DNA of 64,000 bases from Ceratotherium simum simum (lineage: Eukaryota > Chordata > Mammalia > Perissodactyla > Rhinocerotidae). The stretch lies in contig NW_004454282.1 in the NCBI RefSeq assembly GCF_000283155.1, positions 2,973,939 through 3,037,938 on the forward strand, read 5' to 3'. The notes beneath the pieces are model-generated. The model saw only the letters and a list, made by a program, of their open reading frames with translations, was not told the origin of the DNA and searched no databases. The translations under genes and the position numbers were made by a program. This document shows positions 1 through 10,755 of this stretch, in pieces (positions within the stretch are counted from its first letter, which is position 1; every line of letters starts with the position of its first letter).

Positions 1-118
1 ACCCTGCCGATACCTCGATCTCGGACTTCTAGCCTCCAGAACTCGAGACCATAAATGTCTGTGTTTAAGTCCCCAGTCTGTGGCTGCGTGTTCCAGCAGC
101 CCTAGCAAACTAATGCAG
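1..118 (+). mobile_element. MLT1-type LTR, 3' end (cut by window edge)
   Basis: The segment carries the usual MLT1 (ERVL-MaLR) tail modules: 'gacttctagcctccagaact', an AATAAA-like 'cataaat', 'gtttaag', and the terminal 'cagccctagcaaactaat'. The 5' part lies outside the window. It is an old non-coding LTR remnant. Confidence 0.8.
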
Positions 119-215
119 TGTTCCAGGCAGAGGAAACTGTACCACAAAAGCCCTGATGGTGAGGGGGGTGAGGCGGATTTGAGAAAGACGGCTACCCTGG
201 CTGGAATGCAGAGTC
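119..215 (-). mobile_element. L2 fragment, antisense
   Basis: 'ttccaggcagaggaaac', 'aaagccctga' and 'ctggctggaatgcag' match the antisense of the L2 segment that reads '...gccacactggcc...ctgcctggaa'. It directly abuts the MLT1 end. Confidence 0.6.
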
Positions 216-454
216 AAAAATTCCTTTATCTCTAATGAGAGGGAAGTAGATCAGTGTGGGCGCCGCAGGCGACTATAAATACAACAATAAAAATAACAAC
301 CACCTTGAAGATGCATAGAATGTCTGAGATAAGCCTGGGGAGGTAGGAAGTGACTGGGCACTGCAGAGGTTTCCTTGTGAGGATGAGCGCTGGAGGCTTT
401 AACCCTAAGGGAGAGGGGAGGCCATCGGGGAACACAGGGCAGGTGACTTGGAGT
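216..454. other. Unassigned sequence
   Basis: I see no recognisable repeat family, exon or conserved motif here. There is a short A-rich stretch with 'aataaaaataacaa'. Confidence 0.4.
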
Positions 455-536
455 CTAGTTTGAGCTGCGTGACCTTGGGCAAATTGCTTTCTGTCTCTGT
501 TCCTTACTTCTTCCATCTCTTCCCTTATCTGGGACA
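455..536 (+). mobile_element. MIR remnant
   Basis: 'gcgtgaccttgggcaaattg' followed by a diverged 'cctcag...tcatctg' region matches the MIR central core. Only this part is recognisable. Confidence 0.55.
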
Positions 537-599
537 TTCCATGACCATGTGACTAGCAGTGTGCTTGATGTTGCCATCCTGTGTGTGATAGGCAGGATG

Positions 600-760
600 A
601 GAGGGAAGAGAGAAGAAGGAAAATAGTATCTGACATCATTTTTGTTCTTAGGGACTTTATAATCTGCTTGGGGAAATGAAATTCATTCAAATGACACAGT
701 AAAAGTGCTAAGTGTAGTAAGAGGACAGAGTCAGACATTCTCAGGGGCTGAAGTGGGGCT
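600..760 (-). mobile_element. Weak L2 fragment, antisense
   Basis: The order 'agggactttataatctgctt', 'aaatgacacagtaaaagtgc' resembles the antisense L2 3' region ('gagcttacagtctagtggg...ataagtgctat'). It is heavily diverged. Confidence 0.35.
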
Positions 761-788
761 TCCCTCAGGGGGGTCGTGATACCTGAGT

Positions 789-802
789 GGGCCCCCTAGT
801 GG
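789..802 (-). promoter_or_regulatory. CTCF-like motif
   Basis: The 14 bases match the reverse complement of the CTCF core (SYGCCMYCTRSTGG) at 13 of 14 positions, with an intact GCCCCCTAGTGG. It lies in unassigned sequence between two repeats. Binding is inferred from motif only. Confidence 0.4.
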
Positions 803-834
803 CCGGGTCTGTGCTGCGCAAGTCCATCACGGCC

Positions 835-1190
835 TGCTGCCCCCACCCCACAGCTGACTGATCCAGGGAATAAATATGTGACCCAGGCTGGGCCAATCAG
901 AATCGTTCCCTGGGATTTTTTTGGCTTGGATCTAGGGAAGAAAATTCAGTTTCTCTCTGAGGAAACAGAATGCTACTGGTGGCCTTGTTTCCTGCTACAA
1001 AGAGGGAGCTGGTCGGAGGGCATGAAGCCAACAGGCAGAGACAAGATAGGAGAGACAGAAAGACAGAGAGAGACAGACAGAGCGCACGAGAGAGCACCCC
1101 ACTTGGCTGTCCTGAGGCCTGGCTGCACTTCTGCTTTTCCTGTGCTTACACAAGTTACCCCCAGATTCATCACCCCACATTTCTCCTTTT
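835..1190 (+). mobile_element. Ancient 'gggccaatcag' repeat, probably L1M 3' region
   Basis: 'gtgacccaggctgggccaat', then 'ccctgggattttt', a 'gctactggtggcc' module and a gaga-rich segment are the ordered modules of an abundant ancient mammalian repeat. Relatives in this window lie at 19060-19370 (same strand) and 29355, 34070 and 51220 (opposite strand). I place it with L1M-type 3' ends but do not assert a subfamily. Confidence 0.5.
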
Positions 1191-1439
1191 GGCCTAGGCT
1201 GTTGGAGAGGAGTTTCTGCCACGAGCGATCGTAAGACCCTCCACCGTATAAACTGTTTATCAATGAGGTGTCGGAGACCCTGCACTCGGCCCTAGTGTGT
1301 GCTATTGTGTCAGGGACCAAGAGGCTATCCCTGCCCTCTTAGGAAGCCCTAGGTGGAGTTAAGGGAAGCCATCCTCACTCTTTACACTCTGCGAGGCGTC
1401 TGAGGCTCCTGGATGCCTCCATGAATTTGCCTCATTTGT

Positions 1440-1560
1440 TTTGCGCTGCAAATCCTACAAGGCAGAAGCTACTGACCCCCCAGCCCCATCTTACATTGAG
1501 GACACTGAGGCGCAGGGGAGGAGAAATATCTTGGTGTGTACGTGGTAGAGCCTCTGGTCC
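1440..1560 (-). mobile_element. MIR remnant
   Basis: 'cctacaaggcagaagctact...cccatcttacattgaggacactgaggc' matches the reverse-complement MIR core, with 'accctatgaggtaggtac' decayed. Confidence 0.5.
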
Positions 1561-1699
1561 ATAAGATGGTACCCACAAAAGAGACATAACCCCGGGGCAG
1601 TTCAAGCTCTAATCAGAGAGGAATCAACATCCTTCTTTCATGAATTCATCAGCAAACATTTTCCTGCAGATAAAGAAGGGAAATTACCAAGGGTTGGTG

Positions 1700-1834
1700 T
1701 GCAGTCCAAAGTGTGAGTTCAGGAAGGCAGGCGTTATCTTTATATCTTATATCTCTATAAGCCCAGTAATCGTTATACACACAGTATTGGGCGTAAATTA
1801 GATGCTCAATAAATGTTTGCCAAAAAAAAAAAAA
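1700..1834 (+). mobile_element. L2 3' end with A-run
   Basis: 'ggaaggcaggcgttatcttt', 'gggcgtaaattagatgctca' and 'ataaatgtttgcc' match the L2 3' terminus. A 13-base A-run follows, unusual for L2, and may be slippage. Confidence 0.6.
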
Positions 1835-1839
1835 ATAGG

Positions 1840-2090
1840 AACAGTGTCTCATTTATTGAGCGCTTACTATGTGCCAGGCACTGCTGTAAATGCTTTGTAG
1901 GTATTCATGTAGCTAACTGTCACCCAGCTTTGGGAGGTTGGTACTATTATGCCCATTTTGGAGGTGAAAGGGCTGAGGCAGAGAGAATAAGTGGGTAACT
2001 TACCTGAGCTCATACAGCGAGGAAGTGTCAGAGCGACCTCCAGCCGTCCGGCTCCCATGTGCACTCCTAACCATTGGATTATACTGCCTA
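1840..2090 (-). mobile_element. MIR, nearly full length
   Basis: 'tttattgagcgcttactatg', 'tgccaggcactgctgtaaat', 'ggtactattatgcccatttt' and 'cctaaccattggattatact' occur in reverse MIR order. Confidence 0.8.
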
Positions 2091-2359
2091 TTTTCGAATG
2101 AATGAATGAACGAATAAAGGCACACCAGCTAGCTACAGACACACACATACACACGTGTTTATGGAAAGCTTGCATTGGAGAGGAGCAGATGGGGAGGAGT
2201 GCCATGGGTAGTGAGGCTCGGAGAAATTTAAGCTCCAGAAAATTCTCCAAAGAAGTGGGATGTGAATGAGCCTAAACTTGGGTGGGAATTTTGAATGTCG
2301 AAAGAAAGATAGGGACACTTAGGTCTGGAGTCTCCTTATTGTCAAGTCAACATCACAAT

Positions 2360-3160
2360 TGTGTCATGAATGGAGAGCTTTCTCTGTGGCCTGCCCCCTA
2401 CCTACTTTATCTTCTCGTCTTCCCACCTTACCGGCGTCAGAGGCCTGTCTAACCATTCTTCTGTACTTGCACCCTTGACGTCCTCAGGAAGATCAGCCTC
2501 ATTCGTCATTCTTTTCAAAGCCACAGAATCTTCCCTTGATAATGACCAAAGTTTCTAAGGCAAAAATTAACTATACTTATGGTGTCCACAGGTCCAAAGA
2601 GTTGAGGCCAGAAAGACCCAGAACTCCAACCTGTGACGGCTGAGCCCCAGACTGGACCAGATCCCTCAGTGAGGGTGCACGGGCCTCCGTGGGGATGGCA
2701 GTGCCGGGGACGGTCACTGTGTCTGCTGGCTGCCTTTGCTGGAGGACTAGAGTTCACTCACTGTCTCCACTGAAGATCTCCGAGCACACACTGCACCCCG
2801 ATATGGGCATGGGCCGCTTATTAGCTTTGAGGCCCGGACAACCACAAGACAAGAAAAGGCATAGCCCAACTTCAAAGGGCTGTGGGAGACCGGGGTGGCC
2901 AAGAAGAGCCTGGCGCCCACGGAGAATCCAGCCGCAGCAGGATCAAGCCAGCTCAAGGCAGGATGCGGCGCCGCCCCGCAGGCTCCAGGGGCACTAAGGG
3001 GCCGACAGGAGGTTTGATAGGAATTTATTTTCCGTGCAGCCTCATCTTTCAGGAGCACAACCTCTGGGGTCTTTGAGGGGAGTCCCAGGGATAAAAGTCC
3101 TTTTGGAGAAAAATGGCCCTTAAGAAACGCACCCACACTCTTAGGCATATGAGAACTTGA
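2360..3160. other. Unassigned GC-rich unique sequence
   Basis: No repeat family or exon is recognisable. Open frames on both strands are short, overlap one another and have no family resemblance, so I treat them as chance. Confidence 0.4.
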
Positions 3161-3171
3161 ATACCTCTGGA

Positions 3172-3390
3172 GCATTTTCTAGGTTCCTGGAACGGTGCTA
3201 AGGCCTTTATCTGCATGACCTCACTTAATCCTCAGGACACCCTGATGTAGAGACAATGACTCTCCTCTTATGCACCGGGGAAACTGAGGCTTGGAGACTT
3301 TTTCAAGGTCACACAGCTAAGAACTGGCAGAGGCAGGAGTCAAACTCAGGACTGACTTCACATTCCTTGCTCCTAACCATCCTGCTCTGG
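3172..3390 (-). mobile_element. MIR
   Basis: 'acctcacttaatcctcagga', 'ggggaaactgaggcttgg', 'aaggtcacacagctaag' and 'cctaaccatcctgctc' are in reverse MIR order. Confidence 0.8.
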
Positions 3391-3439
3391 GGGTGCTATT
3401 TGGGCACCCACATTCACTGACGCCTGGGTGTTCTACTCT

Positions 3440-3570
3440 CATCTGCTCACCCAGCAAATATTTCTTAAGCACCTACTGTGTGACAGGCACGGTCTGAGAC
3501 GCTGGGGATACAGCGGTGCATAAATAGAGCAGACAAAACCCCTGCCTCGTGGACTGTACGTTCTGTCACC
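3440..3570 (-). mobile_element. L2 3' end, antisense
   Basis: 'cagcaaatatttcttaagca', 'cctactgtgtgacaggcacg' and 'gctggggatacagcggtgca' are the reverse complement of the L2 terminus. Confidence 0.75.
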
Positions 3571-3679
3571 GAAATCAAAAAGACCTGAAAAGGCAGAGAT
3601 GATGGTCTCCATGTTATAGATGAAGAACCGAGGCGGGTGTTCCTCGTCGTCGGTTTAACCCCCAAATCCATTCCTCCGT

Positions 3680-3805
3680 GTTTTGTTGTTCAACAAACAT
3701 TCCTTGAAAACCTGCCAGGGGCCGGGCGTCCGTTCTGGGTGCCAGAGCCCCAGGGGTAACCCAGAGGGATGCGTTATGGTCCCTGCCCTCGGAAGTGACG
3801 TTCTC
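3680..3805 (-). mobile_element. L2 3' end, antisense (second copy)
   Basis: 'tgttcaacaaacattccttg' and 'ggtccctgccctcggaagtg' repeat the antisense L2 terminus 240 bases after the previous copy, so this is an independent fragment or a local duplication. Confidence 0.65.
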
Positions 3806-4039
3806 TTCAGATTGCTCATTTCATCTTCCTACCCTGTAGCTGCTGCCCAGGGGCCGTGAGCTGTCCTGACTTGTGCCCCTGGGAAGTCAAAGCTCTTTCT
3901 CAGACCAGCCTGAAGCTGAAGGGGCCAGGCCAGCGGTGTGCGAAACAACCAAGTCAGCACAAGTGTTGGGGATCAAAGATGCCCTTTGCCCTCCCTCCCT
4001 GGATGGTCATCCCCGACCCAAGGTGTGTTAGGAGGGGCT

Positions 4040-4200
4040 CTAGGGTAGACTTCAGTAGCTCTGGGTCTTAACTAGCTGTGGGTCTTTGAGCCGGTCGTTT
4101 AAGCTCTCCAGGATGTACTTTCCTCATCCGTGAAGTGGGAATAGCAGTGTTTGGCTTGCTGGCAGATTTGCAAGATTGTGATGAATTCTAATGAAATAAC
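4040..4200 (+). mobile_element. MIR remnant
   Basis: 'aactagctgtgggtctttga', 'tttcctcatccgtgaagtgg' and 'gtgatgaattctaatgaaat' follow forward MIR order. Confidence 0.6.
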
Positions 4201-4604
4201 AGCTATGGGAGCATTTTTGGATTTATCTTCTAAGTCCTACATTTCTACTTCAGCGTCTTCCAGTTCTTCATTTCCTATTACCACAAAGGATCTTCTAAAC
4301 TCATTCACACGAAGGTATAAATAACCGATGACCTTTCAAATCTTGCCTCTCTCAGGCCTAGAGGCTTTCTGAGAAGGAAAAACCAACTACTGAGGAACTA
4401 GTGGGGAAGGTAACTACTGATTGTGGCCAAAATGGAGTAATAGGGGCCAGATTTACCCTCCCACCTGAAACAATTAAAATGTGCCTTAACTGTGTCCTAG
4501 ACAAAACTCAACAATATTTATAAGAGTGAAAAAATATCCAGCACCAACCAAGGCAAAATTCCTGATGTTTGCCATCCCGTCAAAAGAATTCCCAGTGGAA
4601 GGCT

Positions 4605-4730
4605 CTTGGACTAGTCTCTTGGACCAAAGATTTTGTCTGTTTTATTCTCTGCTGTATCCTCAGTTCCTAGAAGAGTTCCTGACGCGTAGTAGGCATTCAA
4701 TAACTAGTCGTTGAATGAGGAATGAATGAC
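4605..4730 (+). mobile_element. L2 3' end
   Basis: 'ttttgtctgttttattctct', 'gctgtatcctcagttcctag', 'agtaggcattcaataact' and 'gaatgaatga' are the canonical L2 tail. Confidence 0.85.
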
Positions 4731-5325
4731 AGGGGTGTCAGACATTGTGAGGATAATGGGAAGTGCTATTCTGGGCTGGGGCCTCTTTCAGAGCCCTAGA
4801 AACCACCAGTACTTAAGGCCTCCGGGACTGATACATTCCCCAGATGGGCCCAAGCATGGGAGATGAGACCCTCTAAGCAGTGGCAGCCTTTCTCGGAGGG
4901 AACCTCTGTGAGGAGCCCTGTCATCACACAGGGAGGAAGAGGAAGGCCTTTACTCAGTGATAACCATCGCTGTGAACCACTCCCCACGGCCCCCCTCCCT
5001 TCAGGCCCCGGCCTGTTTACTGGAAGACGCGACCCTGTTTTCTACATCCTGACGCTGAGAGATTTCATCACCGGCTCAAGGTAAGACAGAGAGGCTGGGC
5101 GTCAGGGCCCTGGTGATCAGTCACGTCAGACTTGGCGGGGTGGGGGGACAGCTATAGATGAGAGAATCTGCTCTTTCTCTTGTTAGTCCTTCCACTCCGA
5201 TCATAGCGATCTAGGTCATGTCCTGTGTGTGGGGGCTCGGGAGATAAAAATAAAAACGACAGTGATTACAATAACCATAAAAGTCACCCTTGTCTGAATG
5301 ATTACTTCAAAAGGCAACTGGAGAG
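4731..5325. other. Unassigned sequence
   Basis: No repeat or exon can be assigned. A short A-rich stretch near 5250 ('aaaataaaaacgac') has no clear parent. Confidence 0.35.
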
Positions 5326-5329
5326 GCTA

Positions 5330-5495
5330 GGAGCACGTCTCTGAGCCCGTGCGCTTGGGTTCCTAATCTCACCTCCGCTTCTTACCGGCAGTGTGACTCG
5401 GGGCAGGTTTCCTAACCTCTCTGAGCCTTCACTTCCTCATCTCTAGAATGGGGCTGTAGCAATTACATGATTTAACACATTAAATGCGGTAACAC
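5330..5495 (+). mobile_element. MIR
   Basis: 'cagtgtgactcggggcaggt', 'cctaacctctctgagccttc' and 'tcatctctagaatgg' follow forward MIR order, ending with 'tgatttaacacattaaatg'. Confidence 0.75.
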
Positions 5496-5572
5496 ATTTA
5501 AAGTGATTGTGTCTTGGCTGTGTCTTTGCCTGACATCCTGTTAAGTCCCTTCCAGCCTTATGCTGAAGGGGG

Positions 5573-5690
5573 ATGGTATTGTGGTTAAGAGCTCTGAGTT
5601 GGAAGGGGGGCACCCCCTTGTTCACTGTGTGACCTTGAGCAGGTAACTTACCTTCTCTGAACCTCAAGTTCTCTTATCTGCCATGTGATG
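5573..5690 (+). mobile_element. MIR 5' half
   Basis: 'tattgtggttaagagctctg', 'cactgtgtgaccttgagcag' and 'cttctctgaacctcaagttc' match the MIR head and core. Confidence 0.75.
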
Positions 5691-5699
5691 CAAAGTAAA

Positions 5700-5798
5700 C
5701 GCCATGAGAGTGGGGAATTCTGTTTTGTTCTCTCCTGTCTCCCCAGGGCCTTAAACCATGCCTGGCTTAATAAATCTCTCTCGAATATATGAATGAAT
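5700..5798 (+). mobile_element. L2 3' end
   Basis: 'gagagtggggaattctgttt', 'catgcctggcttaataaatc' and a trailing 'gaatgaat' match the L2 terminus, directly following the MIR fragment. Confidence 0.6.
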
Positions 5799-5811
5799 AT
5801 ATAATAATCAG

Positions 5812-5985
5812 GACCAGCCACCTAATTTGTAGGGCCCAGTGCAAAATGAAAATGCACGACCCGTGGTGAAAAATGATTAAGAATTTCAAGATGGCAACTG
5901 CTGAGTAGATAACCAAGTGTAGGGCCCTTCGAAGCACAGAGTGGCCCTGCGTGACCACACAGGCCGCATGCCCACGAAGCTGACT
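5812..5985. mobile_element. Ancient interspersed repeat, probably DNA transposon
   Basis: 'tagggcccagtgcaaaatga', 'taagaatttcaagatggc', 'agggcccttcgaagcacag' and 'cgcatgcccacgaagctg' form a module order I recognise from a widespread short mammalian repeat, but I cannot name its family. Confidence 0.4.
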
Positions 5986-5989
5986 CTGA

Positions 5990-6110
5990 TTACAGTACCT
6001 GTCTCATGTTGTTGATGTGAGGTTTAAGTAAGTTAATGCACATAAAGGAGCTCGCACACGCTTGGCCCAAAGCAGGCTTTCCATGTCTGCTGCTGTTACT
6101 TCTATCGTGT
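5990..6110 (+). mobile_element. MIR 3' half
   Basis: 'gtacctgtctcatgttgttg', 'taagttaatgcacataaagg' and 'agctcgcacacgcttggccc' match the MIR 3' half. Confidence 0.6.
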
Positions 6111-6124
6111 TTAATGGTCCCCCA

Positions 6125-6268
6125 CAGCCCTGAGAGCAGATGGGAATTAGCCCATTTCACAGGTGAGGGCAGTGAGGCTCAGAGAGGTGATTACAGGACC
6201 TGCCCACTGTTCCACTGGTTACGAGTGGTGGGGGTAGGATTTGAACCCAGGTTGGCCGATGCTGACTT
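6125..6268 (-). mobile_element. MIR 5' half
   Basis: 'agcccatttcacaggtgagg', 'gaggctcagagaggtg' and 'ggatttgaacccaggttgg' match reverse MIR. Confidence 0.75.
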
Positions 6269-6645
6269 TACTGTGAGGGAATGGCTGGGGGAGGAAGGGA
6301 GAGGGCCCAGAGGCCTCGGGGGAGCTGGGAGAGCCGAGCCCTGGGTCTGGACAGCTGCTCCTTCCTTAGGGCTGATTGTCCAGTCACTTGGGGTGTGCTC
6401 CTGTTGCTCGGTGGGGAACCCACAGGCCTGACAGGCCCCTGAGTTGGGAAATGTCCTATGGCACATTGCGAGAGGAGGGGGCCGTGGCCAGCAAGGAGCC
6501 AGGGGAGTCCCCCCTGCCCAGGCCCAGCTCAGAGTCAGGACCAAGACCCTGGCCATGGGGCAGAGTCTGGGCCAACCACGGAAGGCTGAATTCACGGATT
6601 AAAATCCAGCCTCAGCCACCGACAGCCCCTGCCAACCCGTCCCTT
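6269..6645. other. Unassigned GC-rich sequence
   Basis: No repeat or exon is recognisable. Open frames on both strands here are GC-driven. Confidence 0.35.
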
Positions 6646-6649
6646 CCCT

Positions 6650-7130
6650 GTGGTCCAGAAGGTGGACCCAGGCCCACTTGCTGTCCTACCCTTCTTCCTC
6701 CTACATTCCTCGCTGCTCATCTCCATCCCTCCTGGGACTTCCTGGAAACCCACCAGGTTCATTTCCACCCCAGGGCCTTTGCTCTTGCTGCTGGTCCTGC
6801 TGGGAAGAACCTTTCCCAGGCTCCTTCTCACCCATCCAGCCCTAGCCTCGAATGTCACCTTTGAAAAAAAGCCTTCCCTTATCACCCTCAGACACTGCCA
6901 CACTCACACCCACTCCCCGTCTCTCCCTGCTTGTTTCCTATCCCTATCTGAGATCACCTTCCTCGTTGATTTGCTTGTTTGTTCACTGTGGGACACTCTT
7001 CACTAGAAAAGACCCAAGTAAACTTGAGAGCAGGGACCATGCTCAGGGCTCCATCCCTGTCATCTAGGACAGTGGCTGCCATCGAGGCAGGGACTCGATA
7101 AATATTTGTTGAATCAGTGGACAAATGAAT
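6650..7130 (+). mobile_element. L2, 3' half
   Basis: 'cagggcctttgctcttgctg', 'ctcgaatgtcacctttg', 'cttgagagcagggaccatgc' and 'tcgataaatatttgttgaat' give the ordered L2 3' region to its end. Open frames in this interval are L2-derived or chance. Confidence 0.8.
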
Positions 7131-7360
7131 AGCTGTATGACACTGGGAAGACAATGTATGCTCTTTGAGCCTCAGTTTCCCCATCTGTAAAATGGGATGA
7201 ATACCTCCTTCTTAAGGTGGCTGTGTGGGTTAAAATCAGGCTGCCATTTATTGAGGGCTTTCTGGTGCCAGGTACCGTACCAGATACACACGATCTGGCA
7301 TCTAGACAGTGCTTGGTTGGCAACTATTACTTATTTGACTATCATTGCCACTATTACTAA
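7131..7360 (+). mobile_element. MIR fragments, + then probably -
   Basis: 'cctcagtttccccatctgta' followed by 'aaatgggatgaatacctcc' gives a forward MIR to about 7235. 'gccatttattgagggctttc' with 'tggtgccaggtaccgtacca' then gives a reverse MIR or L2 fragment. Confidence 0.65.
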
Positions 7361-8195
7361 ACTTCATAGGTTGGGGTCCCTGAGTTGAGGGGCTGGACCC
7401 TGGATCCTGAGATGTCCCACAAGGGGCTCCATGGCGACCCAATGCAGGGAGACCATGCTGGGGGCTGGAAGCAAAGGCTCCCCTCTAGGAAAGAACCGAG
7501 TCTGAAATTCTCAGAGGGGTTCCTTCTTTTGGGATTCCTCTGCTCCCTCCTGACTATCCCATCCCACTCCACCCCCACCCGGCCCCGCCCTTCCCAACCA
7601 CACACTCAGAATAAACCCCACGCCCTGCGTGCCTCGGGTGTCGCAGTTTCCTGCCTCTATGGTCACGGGCTGCCCGGGGCTCTGAGGGATTTTCCAGCCC
7701 AGGGCAATGCTAGTGGGACCCAAGGCAACGTGACATAAGAGGAGCTGTGATGCGGACCCAGGACCAGGAAAGCCCCGAGGGGGCACGGCAGAGAACTGGA
7801 GGGGCCCCGCAGAGGGTACCTGGGGCGGAGGCCCCTGGGAAGGGGAACTGGGCCTGCTCTCTGCCTTCACCCCGCGCCCTCAGGGCGGGCCGTCACTGGC
7901 CCGCTGTGAGCGAAGGCTGTCCTGGCTACCGGCCTGCGGCCTCCAGACTGACCAGGCCCAGAACGAGAAACTCCACTTGTGTCTGAAAACTCCACGGCCA
8001 GGCTGGATCCAAGTGGATTTCAGTTTAGAGACCCGCCCATGCCTTAAGGAAGTCCTATTTTCTCTTCCTTCTCTTCCCCTTCCAGCCGCCACTGAGGCTT
8101 TCCAGTGTCCCTCGCTGACACTGGCCCTACAGAGCTATCTGCCCCCTTGTCTTTCTCTTCTAATCTCCGTCCGGATAGCCATCGACTGCTTCCAA
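7361..8195. other. Unassigned GC-rich unique block
   Basis: No transposon could be assigned. Both strands carry overlapping frames of 60-119 codons with no family resemblance. There are scattered CpGs near 7780-7940 but not at island density. Confidence 0.4.
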
Positions 8196-8199
8196 ACCT

Positions 8200-8335
8200 G
8201 TCGAGGGACCTGGTTTCTAGTCCTGCTCTGGCTCTGACTTCGTGATTTTGAGCAATTTCCCGTCCCTCTCGGTAGCCCGTCTGCAAAACGAGGCCCCTAA
8301 TGGTCCCTTTCAGCTCTGACATTCTGGCATTCAGT
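8200..8335 (+). mobile_element. MIR3/MIRc-like SINE remnant
   Basis: 'tcctgctctggctctgactt', 'cgtgattttgagcaatttcc' and 'ggtccctttcagctctgaca' follow the MIR3/MIRc pattern that ends in 'cttccagctctgacattct'. Confidence 0.6.
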
Positions 8336-8667
8336 GTTTAGAGATTCAAGCACAAGAATCCTTACCAGAAAGTATGCCTCCCCCACCACCACCCCACCAT
8401 GCCCCCACCTCCTCCGGACCTGACAGATCCACACAGAGCACAGCCTGCCTGTCAAAGATTCAGAAAGGTCCCTGCCTGCCTTCCTAGCCACGTGACCACA
8501 GACTAGTCTCGGCTGAATGGACAGGGGATAAGATGTTCAGAGGACTAAAAAGGCAAAGTGTCTAACACAGTGCTTCCTGACACCTAGCCAGCGCGCAGTA
8601 AAAGGAAGCCAGTATGAATTTAGAAGAAAACGAGAGGACAGAAAGTCTAAAGAAAAACAAGCAGTCA

Positions 8668-8790
8668 AAAAATAATCCATTCAGCAAACATTTAGAGCAT
8701 CTCCTACGTGTACTAGGGTTATAAACATGAATATGGTGCTCAAGAACTCAGAATTCAAGCTGCTTAAAGTGGAGAGGCAGATTTGTCAAC
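8668..8790 (-). mobile_element. L2 3' end, antisense
   Basis: 'ccattcagcaaacatttaga', 'ctcctacgtgtactagggtt' and 'ataaacatgaatatggtgct' match the antisense L2 end. Confidence 0.55.
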
Positions 8791-9044
8791 AAATATTTGA
8801 TAGCCTTCTGATTTCTCTATTTCTCAGAATCTATGTCCACTGTGTACAGTTGCACAGGTTGTTCACTGCACAAGGGTACTGGCTCAGAGTTAGTGGGGGC
8901 TGAAATTCAGGCCAGGCTCCATTACCTAAGGGTTGTGTCTTCCCAGATGAGTGCCTTCTTCTAATTCTCACAAATGTGCCATATGAACTAGCCCAGGCCC
9001 TACAGCATCCACATTTGCTCTGCTCTCGGGGCTGATCCACTCAG
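8791..9044. other. Unassigned sequence
   Basis: 'gttgcacaggttgttcactg' and 'ggctgaaattcaggccaggc' look repeat-like but I cannot name the source. Confidence 0.3.
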
Positions 9045-9084
9045 CACCCCCAGCTACCAGAGTGATCATTTTAGGTTTAAAAGG

Positions 9085-9129
<45 letters not shown>

Positions 9130-9625
9130 CCTCATGAGCACTCCTTCTCTACCATCTCTACCATCTCCTTCCCCCTCATACTCCTCAGACTACACAGTCC
9201 ACACTGTATTGTTTCACTTTGTTCAACAAGCCATGCTCCCTCTGGCCTTTGCACGTGCTGTTTCCTCTGTCTGGAGTAACCCCCTTCCCTTGCATTAAAT
9301 CTCCAGATCTCAATGTAGACATTTCTCTCTCCGAGAAGCCCTCTCTGACTCCTCTGCACGCCCCCAGATCATGTTCTTCCTTATCTGCCCTCACAGCTCC
9401 TGTGATTCTCTAAAGCATTTGTCAGAATCATAATTAAATGATTAACAGTATTAACACTTGATTATTGCCTTTCTCCCCTAGGAAATCAGAAGCTCCTGGA
9501 ACATGGAGGTCATGTCTATTGTATGCTGTATATGTTACCTATGCCATCTGTCTATCTGCTTGCTGTATGCTGTGACCCCAGTGTATGTAGATGGTGCTCA
9601 ATAATTGTTGAATAAATGAATGACT
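9045..9625 (+). mobile_element. L2 with internal (CA)n
   Basis: The L2 ORF2 3' region 'ccagagtgatcattttaggt' is followed by a (CA)n, then 'ctggcctttgcacgtgctgt', 'ttcctctgtctggagtaacc', 'gagaagccctctctgactcc' and the terminal 'ataattgttgaataaatgaa'. The coding content is eroded. Confidence 0.85.
9088..9128 (+). repeat. (CA)n microsatellite
   Basis: About 20 uninterrupted CA units, grown inside the L2 where the consensus has an A-rich 'aaaacataaa' stretch. It is probably length-polymorphic. Confidence 0.97.
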
Positions 9626-10200
9626 ATAGCTCAGTATAATGGAGGCCGGTAGAGAGGTGATTCCACTTGTCTGAGGAAGGAGCAGTTGCAGACGGGGGAG
9701 GCTGTCAACAGGGAGGTCTCCTCATTTCAGGGGAGTCTGGAGGGCCAAGTGGGGCTCCCGGGGCGCACTGGGCCACTGCAGGCGCAGCGTGCACCCTCGG
9801 GGCCTGTGGAGAGCTTGGCCGTCACGTGGAAGTCAGAGGTCTCATCTTCCCCAATTTTCTGGGTGCCAGGACGTGGGCAGCCACTGTGCCTTTGCTGGTA
9901 ACATTTATAAGAGATTCCCCAAATCTCCTGACTGGATGAACCGTGAACCACATAGGGTTCCAAATTCCGTCAGAAAACTGCCGTGCGACTTCGGGAACCC
10001 TAACATGCGGCCCGCGATGTGGGGGCAGCCTGTTTTCTTGGACCCAGGAGAACCCTGTGGTCCAGGGCGAGCAGAAGCAGTGGCCGTAATGACTGCCTTT
10101 TTCAGGCGACCTCAAAGAGCTTTCAGCTGTGGGGTGGGGCGACACCCCCGGCCCCCACCGGCAGGGCCTGTCCCGTGCCAGTTCATTTATCCCGAGTTAA
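9626..10200. other. Unassigned GC-rich sequence
   Basis: No repeat or exon can be assigned. CpGs are scattered ('cggcccgcgatgtg' near 10010). Overlapping frames on both strands have no recognisable product. Confidence 0.35.
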
Positions 10201-10204
10201 TGAT

Positions 10205-10540
10205 TTTCTAAATGTTAAATTTAAATTACTTTTTTAAATGCTCATGGACATTTTCGCACACATTCACAAGGGGAGAGAACAGTATAGAGAACCTCATACC
10301 CAATACCTTACTTCAAGAATGGTCAATTCATGGACAATCTTGCTTTATTTATATCCCTCTCAAAACTAGATGAGTTTAAATCAGATTCCAGACCCCACCT
10401 CATGTTATCTGTAAATGCTTTGATGGGTTACTCCCTTTTAAAATACAAGTAATCCATATTCATTATAATGGAGAAATGTTTTTAATTAAAAAAGAAAGTA
10501 AGTTACATGTAACCCAGTCACCCAGTGTTGATTTAAAAGG
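10205..10540. mobile_element. L1M-type 3' fragment
   Basis: 'gacattttcgcacacattca', 'agagaacagtatagagaacc' and 'taatccatattcattataat' resemble ancient L1M 3'-UTR modules. Subfamily and edges are uncertain. Confidence 0.4.
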
Positions 10541-10564
10541 AGTGGCTCTGTCAGAAGGAGTCAC

Positions 10565-10755
10565 TCAGGTTGGGTTGGGATCTCTGTGTTGTCACCTGTA
10601 GTCGCCTGACCTCAGGGTCCCTCAGCTTCCGTGGACGTGACCTGGGTATAATGGGTGTGTGTGCCTTACCTCCTCTTGTTGTGAGGAGGAAAGAGACGGT
10701 TCCTATTGGCTGGTGCCTGGCCCCGAGCTGAGCACAGTTAGAGACAGTTATTATG
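10565..10755 (+). mobile_element. MIR, diverged
   Basis: A decayed 'tgacctcagggtccctcagc', 'gggtataatgggtgtg' and 'gagctgagcacagttagaga' follow forward MIR order. Confidence 0.45.

Noticed and set aside
6650..7006. 118-codon plus frame, Leu/Pro-rich
   Set aside because: It lies entirely within the sense strand of an L2 3' half and reflects that repeat.
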